This document shows, piece by piece, positions 31,932-40,366 of a DNA stretch of 46,149 nt; the first letter of the stretch is position 1, and the number at the start of each line of letters is the position of its first letter. Origin of the DNA: an uncultured Eubacteriales bacterium (GTDB lineage: Bacteria; Bacillota; Clostridia; Christensenellales; CAG-138). The stretch lies in assembly GCA_902768795.1 (NCBI GenBank), contig CACXMS010000012.1, positions 1 to 46,149 on the forward strand, in the 5' to 3' direction. The notes below the pieces were generated by a model that saw only the letters and a list, made by a program, of their open reading frames with translations, was not told where the DNA came from and searched no databases. The position numbers were made by a program, and so were the translations under genes.

Positions 31932-32810
31932 TTATCCTTTTAAGCGGCTGACCAGAACCTTATAGATGGCTTCGAAAATCTTCTGCTGCATCTGCTCGTC
32001 CGTGAAGACGCTCCGGTCGGTCGCGTTTTCCCAGTTGCCGAGCACCAGCCGCACGCACGGACAGCCTGCGCTCTTGATCGTGTCCTCGGTCTTATGGTAC
32101 AGCCCGTTCGAGTGATTGCTCTGATACGGAATGTTCGTCACGGCGTGGTACGCCTCGGCAAGCTCCTTCGCGTACGCCTTGCTGTCGCCGTAGCGGACAT
32201 AGCACCCGCGCGACTTCGAAGCCAGGTGGTTGCAGACGATTTCCAGCGCAATGTCGCAGCCCGCGCGCTTGATCGTCAGTCCGCGCTGCTTGGCGGAAAT
32301 CGAGCCCTCGTTCGAATCGCGCGTGAGAACGACGGTCGCGCCGCGATCCTCGAGGTATTTCGCGAACTTCTGCGAGAATTCAAGGTTGAACGCGCATTCC
32401 TCGTCGTAGCCCGCGCTGCTGTCGCGCATCGGGTTCAGGCCGATCGTTTTGCCGTACAGCGGCGCGGTCACATCGACCGTCGGAACCGGCGTATCGTTGA
32501 TGTCCCCGATCGGCTCGGGCGTCGGCGTATCGCTCGGCGTCGGCGTGCCGACCTCGGGCGTCAGGATCGGCTCGGGCGTTTCGGTCGCCTCTGGCGTGGC
32601 TTCGGGCGTAAAGGTCGGCTGATCGTTGATCTCCTCCACGGTTCCCTGAATCGAGGCCTGCACCTGCCGGACCATGTCGCCGCCGTATCCGATCGCCAGC
32701 GTGACGATCACGGCGATCACGCCGAGCGCCAGAAGGCACCCTGCAATAAACAGGGAAAACCCGATCGGATTGGAAATGCGGAAATTCTTGCGCGACTTGA
32801 CTCGTTTCAT
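31932..32810 (-). CDS. Degenerate N-acetylmuramoyl-L-alanine amidase (Amidase_3 fold), membrane-anchored
   Basis: 292 residues. Anchor at 18-42, a Thr-Pro-Glu linker at about 66-112, then an Amidase_3-like domain from KTIGLNPMRDSSAGYDEE. The family's first zinc histidine (in D-P-G-H-G) falls at NPMR; the second (S-I-H-x-N) aligns with EIVCN, giving Val192; the catalytic Glu (V-E-x-G-F) aligns with RLVLGNW, giving Val256. Only the zinc-binding Glu (137/138) remains. Secondary elements such as YLEDRGATVVLTRDS and AKQRGLTIKRAGCDIAL are intact. Hence a probable non-catalytic wall-binding or regulatory protein rather than a decayed gene, since the frame is complete. Confidence 0.7.
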   Translation of the reverse strand: MKRVKSRKNFRISNPIGFSLFIAGCLLALGVIAVIVTLAIGYGGDMVRQVQASIQGTVEEINDQPTFTPEATPEATETPEPILTPEVGTPTPSDTPTPEPIGDINDTPVPTVDVTAPLYGKTIGLNPMRDSSAGYDEECAFNLEFSQKFAKYLEDRGATVVLTRDSNEGSISAKQRGLTIKRAGCDIALEIVCNHLASKSRGCYVRYGDSKAYAKELAEAYHAVTNIPYQSNHSNGLYHKTEDTIKSAGCPCVRLVLGNWENATDRSVFTDEQMQQKIFEAIYKVLVSRLKG

Positions 32811-32944
32811 GGGAATGCTCCTTTGCGTCCGTTGTACCCTGCTATTTTACCATACGATTTAAAATACGGAAGCGTTTTAACAATTTATTCAAAAAAAAGC
32901 AACAATATTTTCAGCCCGGGGGATGCAATTTTCCCAAAAACAGG

Positions 32945-32957
32945 TATAATGAAACTA
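32945..32957 (+). promoter_or_regulatory. -10 box placing the start point at the ATG (possible leaderless mRNA)
   Basis: TATAAT at 32945-32950 with ATG at 32957, the expected transcription start. No Shine-Dalgarno sequence precedes the ATG. The -35 is weak. Confidence 0.4.
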
Positions 32958-33802
32958 TGCCGTACATTCTGTCCCATATCACCTTTGCGCTGCCGCTCGG
33001 GGAATCCCTCGGGTGCTTTTCGGACGCCGAATCGCGGCAGCTGTTTTTACTCGGCTGTCTCGGGCCGGACGTCTATTTTTTCGACCGCCTGCCGCCGACG
33101 CCGTTTCGTCCGAACCAGAAAAAGCACGGAAACCGGCTCCATCATCTTCCGTGCGACGCGCTCGCAACGGCGCTTCTTACCCGTTCGGACGGCGCGCTGC
33201 GCCCGTATGTGTACGGATTTTTGACGCACATCGCGCTTGACAGCACGCTGCATCCCTACGTCTGCTCGCGCTATCACGGGCTTGACCATTCCCGGTTCGA
33301 GGGCGATATCGACGCGGCGCTGTATGCGCGCATCCGCGACGACGCGGTCTACCGGCGTCTGTTTTTCCGTCCCGCGAAGCTGGATGCGCTTGACGCGCTG
33401 CTCACGGACGTTTCGCTCGCGCTGCTCGGCGTCGGCTGCCCGGGCGCGTACCGGCGCTCAGTCCGAAAACTGCTGCGGCTTTACCCGCTCCTGTTCGATC
33501 CCGACGGCAAGCGGTTCCGCCGCATATCGCGGATCGAACGGCTGTTCCGAAAGGAGGGCGCCGTTTCGGGATTTTTGCTCGCCGCGCCGCGCTCGTATTT
33601 TGACGACTGCATGAACGAACGCCGCGCCGTCTGGTACGCAAAGCCGTTTCCGGATGTGCCGCGCACGGAGACCGTCGACGAGCTGTTCGAAAGCGCGCGC
33701 GCGCTTGCCGGCTCCCTGATCCGGGCAGCGCAGCGAAACGACGCCGACACGGTCACGTCGCTGCTCGGCCGCCGCACGATGGAAGAGGGGCCGCTGCCAT
33801 GA
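32957..33802 (+). CDS. Zinc-dependent phospholipase C-like protein
   Basis: 281 residues. The N-terminus MPYILSHITFALPLG, GCLGPDVYFFDRLPP, HHLPCDALATALL, YGFLTHIALDSTLHPYV and HSRFEGDIDAAL place it in the zinc-dependent phospholipase C family (PF00882), with His5/His7-type, Asp and H-x3-D metal ligands visible. These proteins hydrolyse phospholipids, though many clostridial members have unknown substrates. There is no signal peptide, so it may be cytoplasmic. First gene of a four-gene plus-strand run; its stop overlaps the next start (ATGA). Confidence 0.82.
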   Translation: MPYILSHITFALPLGESLGCFSDAESRQLFLLGCLGPDVYFFDRLPPTPFRPNQKKHGNRLHHLPCDALATALLTRSDGALRPYVYGFLTHIALDSTLHPYVCSRYHGLDHSRFEGDIDAALYARIRDDAVYRRLFFRPAKLDALDALLTDVSLALLGVGCPGAYRRSVRKLLRLYPLLFDPDGKRFRRISRIERLFRKEGAVSGFLLAAPRSYFDDCMNERRAVWYAKPFPDVPRTETVDELFESARALAGSLIRAAQRNDADTVTSLLGRRTMEEGPLP

Positions 33803-34269
33803 GCCGCGCCTGCTGTTTTACCGGGCACCGGGTCCTCCCGCCCGAATGCGATCCGGCTTTTTCCGCTCTGACGGAAGCGCTTGACCGCGCGATCGACGAA
33901 GCGATTGCGCGCGGCTGCACGGAGTTTTACGCCGGCGGTGCCGTCGGGTTCGATATGCTCGCGGCCGAAGCCGTGCAAAGGCGCAAAGCGCAAAGCCCTG
34001 CGCTCCGGCTGACCCTTTGCGTGCCGTATCTCGGGCACAACGCGGGTTTTTCCGCTTCGGATCAAAGCCGGTTTACCCGTCTCAAGGAATCCGCCGACCG
34101 CGTTCTGATCCTTTCGGATCATTATACGCCGTCCTGCTACCGCATCCGAAATCTCTATATGGTCGAGCACTGCGACCTTCTGATCGCATACGTGCGCCGC
34201 GCGCAAAGCGGCTCCGGACAGACGTACGCGATGGCAAAGAAGCGCGGGCTTGCCGTGATCCTGCTCTGA
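33799..34269 (+). CDS. SLOG-family (DUF1273/YpsA-like) protein, copy 2
   Basis: 156 residues. Opens SRACCFTGHRVLPP (the F-T-G-H-R of DUF1273), then GCTEFYAGGAVGFDMLAAEAV (ligand loop G-G-x-x-G-x-D), LCVPYLGHNAGF, and VEHCDLLIAYVRRAQSGSGQTYAMAKKRGLAVI. It is a closer match to the YpsA family than copy 1. The superfamily binds nucleotides or nucleotide-like ligands. Coupled to the PLC gene by overlap. Confidence 0.85.
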   Translation: MSRACCFTGHRVLPPECDPAFSALTEALDRAIDEAIARGCTEFYAGGAVGFDMLAAEAVQRRKAQSPALRLTLCVPYLGHNAGFSASDQSRFTRLKESADRVLILSDHYTPSCYRIRNLYMVEHCDLLIAYVRRAQSGSGQTYAMAKKRGLAVILL

Positions 34270-34270
34270 A

Positions 34271-34792
34271 ATGGAAGTCAAACGCCAAAATCTGCATATC
34301 GGACTCGACGCGATGGCGACGCTGCTGACGCTCCTGCTGCTCTGGGCGGCGGAGGCGCTCGGCGGATGGGGCGTACCCCTGCTTGCGCTTGTCCTGTTCC
34401 CGCTCTGTGTCCTGACCGCCGAGCGGCGATGGATCGCGCTCGCGCTTGCGGTTCTGCTTCCCGCGGCGCTTCTGCTGTTTCTGCCGTTTTCGCATTACGC
34501 CTGGTTTGGCTTTGTCGCGGTCGTCGGCTGGTACGCGCCGGTGCGCTGCCGCCTGATGCGCGTCCGCGCGGGCTGGCAGGGCAGTCTGATCGCGTTCGGG
34601 CTCTGCAACGCCGGGCTCGCGCTCGGGTTCGGCGCGCTGCTGCTGCTCGGCGCAAATCCGCTTGCCGGAACGGATCCGCTCCGGATCGTGGCGATGGCGT
34701 TCGGCATAGAGATCGGCTGTCTGCTGCTCGACGTTTTCTATCAGCTCTTCATGCGGCTCTGGGCGCGGACAAAGCGCTTCCTTTTGGTATAA
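34271..34792 (+). CDS. Multi-helix membrane protein, unknown function
   Basis: 173 residues starting one base after the previous stop. Five or six hydrophobic segments (about 13-30, 34-48, 53-72, 75-88, 103-125, 138-160) joined by short loops. The layout resembles small ECF-type or DUF2232-like integral proteins, but I see no motif that settles it. Operon position between a SLOG protein and a class A PBP. Confidence 0.6.
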   Translation: MEVKRQNLHIGLDAMATLLTLLLLWAAEALGGWGVPLLALVLFPLCVLTAERRWIALALAVLLPAALLLFLPFSHYAWFGFVAVVGWYAPVRCRLMRVRAGWQGSLIAFGLCNAGLALGFGALLLLGANPLAGTDPLRIVAMAFGIEIGCLLLDVFYQLFMRLWARTKRFLLV

Positions 34793-34820
34793 TTGCGAAA
34801 ATACCATCCAAACTATCGGT

Positions 34821-37163
34821 ATGCGAAACCGATTGCTTCCAAAGTATGTTCCCCTGAAGCGGCGCCGCAGGCGCCGCTTTCTGCTGTGCGCGCTCGCCGT
34901 GCTTTTGACGCCTGTTTTCGCGTTCGTCGGCTACGTCGCCTCGCGCGAAGCATGGCGGATGCTCGACGTCGATAAGCTCACGCGGCTCGACGAATCGCTG
35001 CTCGTGACCGACAGCGAGGGCGCGCTGCTCTCCGAGCTGTACCGCACCGAAAACCGCGTTTCCGTTTCGATCGACGCGCTGCCGGACTACGTGACCGACG
35101 CGTTCATCGCCGCCGAGGACGCGCGCTTCTATTCCCACGAGGGCGTCGATCTGATCCGCATCTGCGGCGCGGCGATCGCCGATCTCAAGGCCGGGTCGTA
35201 TGCCGAGGGCGCGTCGACGATCACGCAGCAGCTCATCAAGCTGACCCATCTTTCCTCGGAAAAAACGCTGACACGCAAGCTCGACGAGGCGATCCTCTCG
35301 TATCAGCTCGAGCACATCTTTTCCAAGCGGCAGATCCTCGAAGCGTATCTGAACCGCGTGTACTTCGGATCGGGCTATTACGGCGTCGAAGCGGCCGCGC
35401 GCGGCTACTTCGGCGTCCACGCAAGCGAGCTCACGCTCGCCCAGAGCGCGCTCCTTGCCGGCGTCCTGAAATCTCCGGCGCGGTTTGCCCCGCATTTACG
35501 GCCCGAAGCGTCGGTCGGGCGGCGCGGCGTCATCCTTGACCTCATGGCGGAATACGGTCTGATCACGCCCGCCGAGGCCGCCGCCGCGAAGAACGAGCCG
35601 CTCGTGCTCGTCCCGGATACGGCGCGGAACGCGCACAGCTACGCGATCGACCTTGCGCTGACCGACGCCTGCCGCGCGCTCGACATTTCGATGGACGCGC
35701 TTTTAACCGGCGGCTACCGCATCGAAACCTCGATCGATTCCGAGCTGCAGTCCGTCGTCGAAGCCGCTTTTACGGACGACGCGCTGTTCCCGACCTACGA
35801 CGGCAAATCGTCGGAGGGCGCCGTCGTGATCGTTTCGGCCGACACCGGCGAGGTCGCGGCGATCCAGGGCGGCCGGGACACGGCGACCGCGCTCGCCTAC
35901 AACCGCGCGACGCGCATCCGCCGCCAGCCGGGCAGCGCAATCAAGCCGGTTTTCGTCTACGCTCCGGCGCTCGAGGCGGGCTATACGGCCGCTTCGATGC
36001 TGCTCGACGACGCGGCGACCTTTTCGGACTATACGCCGCGCAACGCGTCCGGCACGTATCGCGGCTGGGTCACGATGCGCGAGGCGGTCACGCGGTCGCT
36101 GAACCTGCCCGCCGTTTCGCTGTGCGATACGCTCGGCGTCGAGACCTGCAAATCGTTCGCCGCCCAACTCGGGATCCCGTTTGACGAGCGCGACAACGCG
36201 CTTGCGCTCGCGCTCGGCGGGTTCACCTACGGCGTTTCGCCCTATCAGCTTGCGGGCGCATACGCGGCGTTCGCCTCGGGCGGCGTCTACCGGAAGCCGC
36301 ATATCGTCACGCGCATCACCGACCGAAACGGCCGCGTTCTCTATGAGCCGACCGACCGGCCGGTGCGCGTACTGTCCGAGGGAAACGCCTTCGTTCTGAC
36401 CGAGATGCTGATGAGCGTCGTGCGAGAGGGAACCGCGAAGTCGCTCGGCGCGCTCGGGATCGAGCTTGCCGCCAAGACCGGAACGGTCGGGGACGAAACC
36501 GGCAACCGCGATATCTGGCTCGCGGCTTACAACCGCTCCTACGCCGCGGTCGTCTGGATGGGGTTCGACTCGAACGCAAACGGAGAAGCGCTTCCGCCCG
36601 ACTGCGGCGGCGGCAGCTATCCTGCGGCGCTTCTCGGGCGCATTCTCTCGGTCTGGTACGCGACGCGTCCGGCTCCGACCTTCCCGGTTCCCGCGGACGT
36701 GGTGCGCGTCCGGCTCGATAAAACGACGCTTTCCGCCTCCCATGAAGCCGTCCTCGCCGGGATCCTGACGCCCGACAGCGCCGCGACCTACGAATACTTT
36801 GTGCGCGGCACCGAACCGACCCGCGTCACCGACTACTGGCAGGTCCCCGCCGCGCCGGACGACCTTTCGCTGTCCCGCGCCGGCGGCCTCGTGACCGTTT
36901 CGTTTACGCCGCCGCAGAGCGAAATGCTGTACCGGATCTACCGCGAGGACGCGCGCGGCTACTCGATCCTCCTCACAACGCTTCGGGGCAGCGCGTTCGG
37001 CGTTTCCTGGACCTCGCCCGAACCGGAGGAAAGCGGCAGCTATGCCTATTACGTCGTGCCCGTGCATCCGAAGCTGCAGCAAAACGGCGAGCCGCTTTGC
37101 GGTCCGGCAAGCCGCAAGGCGTTCCTGACCGTGCGCCATACCGAAGTTCGGTCAGTCGTTTGA
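34821..37163 (+). CDS. Class A penicillin-binding protein (PBP1A type)
   Basis: 780 residues. Basic tip and one helix (residues 19-42), glycosyltransferase domain (GT51) with AAEDARFYSHEGVD and AEGASTITQQLIKLTHLS holding the catalytic Glu residues, then EAYLNRVYFGSGYYGVEAAARGYFG. Transpeptidase domain with RRQPGSAIKPVFVY (S-x-x-K), VTRSLNLPA (S-x-N) and AAKTGTVGDETG (K-T-G). The C-terminal 130 residues are an added fibronectin-like domain (APDDLSLSRAGGLVTVSFTPP). It polymerises and crosslinks peptidoglycan. A TATAAT (34788-34793) overlaps the previous stop; there is no clear ribosome site before the ATG. Confidence 0.93.
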   Translation: MRNRLLPKYVPLKRRRRRRFLLCALAVLLTPVFAFVGYVASREAWRMLDVDKLTRLDESLLVTDSEGALLSELYRTENRVSVSIDALPDYVTDAFIAAEDARFYSHEGVDLIRICGAAIADLKAGSYAEGASTITQQLIKLTHLSSEKTLTRKLDEAILSYQLEHIFSKRQILEAYLNRVYFGSGYYGVEAAARGYFGVHASELTLAQSALLAGVLKSPARFAPHLRPEASVGRRGVILDLMAEYGLITPAEAAAAKNEPLVLVPDTARNAHSYAIDLALTDACRALDISMDALLTGGYRIETSIDSELQSVVEAAFTDDALFPTYDGKSSEGAVVIVSADTGEVAAIQGGRDTATALAYNRATRIRRQPGSAIKPVFVYAPALEAGYTAASMLLDDAATFSDYTPRNASGTYRGWVTMREAVTRSLNLPAVSLCDTLGVETCKSFAAQLGIPFDERDNALALALGGFTYGVSPYQLAGAYAAFASGGVYRKPHIVTRITDRNGRVLYEPTDRPVRVLSEGNAFVLTEMLMSVVREGTAKSLGALGIELAAKTGTVGDETGNRDIWLAAYNRSYAAVVWMGFDSNANGEALPPDCGGGSYPAALLGRILSVWYATRPAPTFPVPADVVRVRLDKTTLSASHEAVLAGILTPDSAATYEYFVRGTEPTRVTDYWQVPAAPDDLSLSRAGGLVTVSFTPPQSEMLYRIYREDARGYSILLTTLRGSAFGVSWTSPEPEESGSYAYYVVPVHPKLQQNGEPLCGPASRKAFLTVRHTEVRSVV

Positions 37164-37212
37164 ACATTTTCCCGATTTCGTTCGAAATTCTGAAAGAAAG
37201 TGCAAAAAGCAG

Positions 37213-37241
37213 TTGACTGTTTTCGGCTGATCGTATATAAT
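37213..37241 (+). promoter_or_regulatory. Promoter of the GntR gene
   Basis: TTGACT, 17 bases, TATAAT; the best sigma-A promoter in the window. Confidence 0.8.
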
Positions 37242-37277
37242 TCAAGGGAATACAATAAGATCGGAGAAAATCCCCCT

Positions 37278-37946
37278 ATGGATTATAAAGCGATTGCCGC
37301 GACCGTCGCCCCGCGCACCGGTTCCGGCACACAGGATTGGGTTTACCGCGTTCTGCGCGAAGGAATTGTTTCCGGCGCGCTGAAGGGCGGCGTACAGCTG
37401 AAGCAGGATGAAATTTCGGACGCGCTGAACGTCAGCCATATCCCCGTGCGGGAAGCGCTGCGCCAGTTGGAAGCGCAGCGGCTCGTCACGATTCTGCCGA
37501 ACCGCGGCGCGTCGGTGACCGAGCTTTCGCGGGACATGCTGATCGACATGATGCAGGTTCGCGCCGCGATCTCGACCGCGATGCTGAAGCTTGCGATTCC
37601 GCGCATGACGGAGGAGGACTTTGCCGCGCTCGACGCGAACCTTGCGGAGCAGCGCGCCTGCAAAAGCGCTTCGGCCTATGAAAAGCTGAACAACCGGTTT
37701 CACGAACTTACGAACGCGCGCGCCACAAACCCCGTCGCGGAGCTGATGACCGAAAACATCCACGCGAACACGGACCGGTATCTGCGCTCCTCGTTCTATG
37801 ACAATCCGGACAGCCGCGCCGCCTCGATCGGCGAGCACGAGGCGATCGTCGCCGCCTGCAAAGCGCGGGACGTCGAAAAAGCCGCGCAGCTTCTGAACGA
37901 CCATATTCTCGACGCGATCTCCCGCATTCCCGAGGATCTGAAATAA
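37278..37946 (+). CDS. GntR-family (FadR subgroup) transcriptional regulator
   Basis: 222 residues from ATG 37278. N-terminal winged helix: DWVYRVLREGIVSGALKGGVQLKQDEISDALNVSHIPVREALRQLEAQRLV, the GntR signature (S-x-x-P-V-R-E-A-L). C-terminal FCD-type helical ligand domain with NNRFHELTNARA, EHEAIVAACKARD and LLNDHI; His residues in these stretches are typical metal or ligand contacts. Such regulators respond to sugar acids or amino acids. It has its own promoter and terminator, and no obvious target operon beside it. Confidence 0.9.
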   Translation: MDYKAIAATVAPRTGSGTQDWVYRVLREGIVSGALKGGVQLKQDEISDALNVSHIPVREALRQLEAQRLVTILPNRGASVTELSRDMLIDMMQVRAAISTAMLKLAIPRMTEEDFAALDANLAEQRACKSASAYEKLNNRFHELTNARATNPVAELMTENIHANTDRYLRSSFYDNPDSRAASIGEHEAIVAACKARDVEKAAQLLNDHILDAISRIPEDLK

Positions 37947-37973
37947 TAAAGCTATTCCCACTGTGTTTTTCCG

Positions 37974-38047
37974 AAAAAAAACCGTGCTGCCGGGGTACTC
38001 GTCCGTTTGGACCCGCCCGGTCTTGAACAGCACGGTTTCTTTTTTTA
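37974..38047 (+). terminator. Terminator of the GntR gene
   Basis: Stem ACCGTGCTG/CAGCACGGT with flanking A7 and TTCTTTTTTT, plus a 38-base apical region that can fold further. Works on paper in both directions. Confidence 0.8.
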
Positions 38048-38298
38048 CGGCAAAGGAAGCATCGGATAGGAGGAGGGAAGGGGTGCGGCCGGACGGTTCG
38101 GCCCGCGGCAGTCCGGCGGGAATAATCCGAGGGGAAGCCGGCTCGCCGTTGCCCGAAGCGGCGCCTTGCCCCTTTCCGGATTCCATTCTATCATTGGGAT
38201 TCGTCCGAAACGTCATAAAAGTATGAACAAACGGCGAAAAATGTCCTGTTCCGAAAAGAATTACAGTTCGGACGCATTTCCTTTCCGCTGCGCGGCCG
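38048..38298. other. Gene-free stretch after the GntR terminator
   Basis: About 250 bases with no convincing reading frame, repeat copy or structure. GC-rich in the first half, AT-richer in the second. Confidence 0.5.
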
Positions 38299-38327
38299 TT
38301 GCATTTTTAACCGGGCCGTGCTATAGT
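38299..38327 (+). promoter_or_regulatory. Promoter of the SDR gene
   Basis: TTGCAT, 17 bases, TATAGT, about 60 bases upstream of the TTG start, with GGAGG eight bases before it. Confidence 0.6.
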
Positions 38328-38385
38328 AGCTTCGGGCGGCTGCCATGCGGCAAACGCCCGAGCGTTTCGTTCGGAGGAAACAATT

Positions 38386-39177
38386 TTGGGCAATTACATC
38401 GTCACAGGCGCAAACGGCGGCATGGGGTCGGCGGTCTCCAGGATGCTGTCGGAAGAAGGGCATCGCGTCTATGGAATCGACCGGATGTTTTCGGATGGGG
38501 AGGCGCCGTGGCGCCGGATCGCCGCCGATACGACGGACGCGGCGGCGCTGCAGGCGGCGTTCGACTGCGTACGGGAGGAAGCCGGCGCGCTCGACGGGAT
38601 CGTCCACACCGCCGGGATCTATGATCTCAATTCCCTGCTGGAAATGCCGGAATCGGATTTTGTCCGGGATTTCGACGTCAACCTGTTCGGCGTTTTCCGC
38701 GTCAACCGGCTCTTTGCGCCGCTGCTGAAGCCGGGCGGGCGGATCGTGATCGTTTCCAGCGAGCTCGCGCCGCTGTTTCCGCTGCCGTTCACCGGCGTCT
38801 ACGCGGCCACGAAAACCGCCGTCGAAGCATACGCCGACGCGCTCCGCATGGAAATGCAGCTGTTGGGGCAGCCGGTCGTTGTGATCCGGCCCGGCGCGGT
38901 TCGGACGAATATGCTGCCCGCCTCGACCGCGAAGCTCGACCGGTTCTGCCGGTCCACCGAGCGCTACCGGTTCAACGCCGCGCGCTTTTCCCGCATTGTG
39001 AACGCCGTCGAGACGAGGAGCGTTCCGCCCGAAACGGTGGCGCGCGTGATCGGCCGCGCGCTGACTGCAAGGCGGCCGCGCCTTGTGTACTGCGTCAACC
39101 GCAATCCGCTTCTGCTGCTTCTGAACGCGCTGCCAAAGCGCCTGCAGCTGAGGATCATCCGCGCCGTTCTTTCCTGA
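38386..39177 (+). CDS. Short-chain dehydrogenase/reductase
   Basis: 263 residues from TTG 38386 (TCGGAGGAAAC upstream). Rossmann loop VTGANGGMGSAVSRML (T-G-x3-G-x-G) at residues 6-21, VHTAGIYD (N/H-A-G), active-site Ser in VIVSSELAP, and YAATKTAVEAYADALR (Y-x3-K). Then VIRPGAVRTNM, usual after the active site. It uses NAD(P)H to reduce or oxidise a carbonyl or alcohol; substrate unknown. The C-terminal helix region resembles long SDRs acting on lipids or steroids, but this is weak evidence. Confidence 0.88.
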   Translation: MGNYIVTGANGGMGSAVSRMLSEEGHRVYGIDRMFSDGEAPWRRIAADTTDAAALQAAFDCVREEAGALDGIVHTAGIYDLNSLLEMPESDFVRDFDVNLFGVFRVNRLFAPLLKPGGRIVIVSSELAPLFPLPFTGVYAATKTAVEAYADALRMEMQLLGQPVVVIRPGAVRTNMLPASTAKLDRFCRSTERYRFNAARFSRIVNAVETRSVPPETVARVIGRALTARRPRLVYCVNRNPLLLLLNALPKRLQLRIIRAVLS

Positions 39178-39189
39178 GCCCACAGAAAG

Positions 39190-39240
39190 CTGCCGTGAAC
39201 CGACATCCAAAATGATGCGTTCACGGCAGTTCTTTGTTTT
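39190..39240. terminator. Bidirectional terminator between SDR and PfoR-like genes
   Basis: Ten-base stem CTGCCGTGAA/TTCACGGCAG with a 20-base loop, then TTCTTTGTTTTTTC. This convergent pair uses an ordinary hairpin rather than the repeat element. Confidence 0.75.
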
Positions 39241-39253
39241 TTCTGCTTTTCCT

Positions 39254-40342
39254 TTACTTCAGCGCGAGGTCGCCTTCCTTGATCCAGCCGATCTTCCGGA
39301 GCAGCCAGCCGAGCCCGAGGCAAATCAGCGCGGGCAGAACGATGCACACGAGCGCAAGCCCGATCCAGTCGAACGCGGTCGGCACGATCGGCGCGGCGCC
39401 GTTCGTCGGGGACAGCCAGCCGGTCCAGACGCCGATCGGCCCGCACAGGCCGCAGGTTCCCATGCCGGCGTTGACCGGCGCGCCGTTCATTTCGAGCCGG
39501 AACACGCACGTTGCGATCGGTCCGGTAATCGCGCTCGCAACGATCGGCGGGATCCAGATCCGCGGATTGTTCACGATATTGCCCATCTGCAGCATCGAAG
39601 TGCCGAGCCCCTGGCTCACAAGCCCACCCCAGCGGTTTTCCCGGAACGACATGACCGCAAACCCGACCATCTGCGCGCAGCAGCCGGCAACGGCCGCGCC
39701 GCCCGCCAGTCCGGTCAGCGAAAGCGCCGCGCAGATCGCGGCGGAGGACACCGGCAGCGTCAGAAGGATCCCGACGATGACCGAAACGAGAATGCCCATC
39801 CACAGCGGCTGCAGCTCCGTCGCCAGCATCACGAGCCGGCCGAGCCAGTTCGCCGCGTATCCGATCGGCGCGGCGATCAGGTAAGCAAGCCCGATGCCGG
39901 TCAGGATCGTCACAAGCGGCGTCACAAGAATATCCACCTTCGTTTCCCTGGAAACGAGCTTGCCAAGCTCCGCGGCGACGATCGCCACGATCAAAACGGC
40001 AAGCGGGCCGCCCGCGCCGCCGAGCGCGTTCGTCGCAATGCCAACGGGGATCAGCGAAAACAGCACGAGCGGGGGCGCCTGCAGCGCGTACCCGATCGCG
40101 ACCGCCATCGCCGGGCCGACCATGGCCGAAGCAAGTCCGCCGATCGTGTAGTCCACGCCGTTCACGGTCGCAACCGTGGCGGTTAAAAATCCGATGTGAA
40201 ACTGGCTTCCGATCGTGTTCAGGATCGTTCCGATCAGCAGCGTGCAGAACAAGCCCTGCGCCATCGCGCCCATCGCGTCGACAAAATAGCGCTTGAAGGA
40301 AATTTCAATGTTCTTGCGTTTGAGAAATGCCTTGAATTTCAT
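39254..40342 (-). CDS. PfoR-like PTS_EIIC_2 family membrane protein
   Basis: 362 residues with about nine to ten membrane segments. Sequences such as RYFVDAMGAMAQGLFCTLLIGTI, GPAMAVAIGYALQAPPLVLFSL, FRENRWGGLVSQGLGTSMLQ and NAGMGTCGLCGPIG are those of the PTS_EIIC_2 family (PF13303), which includes the PfoR protein of Clostridium perfringens. It looks like a sugar-PTS membrane component but lacks any IIA or IIB domain, and none is encoded nearby. It lies 24 bases downstream of pyruvate kinase, probably in one transcript. Confidence 0.8.
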   Translation of the reverse strand: MKFKAFLKRKNIEISFKRYFVDAMGAMAQGLFCTLLIGTILNTIGSQFHIGFLTATVATVNGVDYTIGGLASAMVGPAMAVAIGYALQAPPLVLFSLIPVGIATNALGGAGGPLAVLIVAIVAAELGKLVSRETKVDILVTPLVTILTGIGLAYLIAAPIGYAANWLGRLVMLATELQPLWMGILVSVIVGILLTLPVSSAAICAALSLTGLAGGAAVAGCCAQMVGFAVMSFRENRWGGLVSQGLGTSMLQMGNIVNNPRIWIPPIVASAITGPIATCVFRLEMNGAPVNAGMGTCGLCGPIGVWTGWLSPTNGAAPIVPTAFDWIGLALVCIVLPALICLGLGWLLRKIGWIKEGDLALK

Positions 40343-40366
40343 ACGCCCGTCTGTATCCGGATCCTT

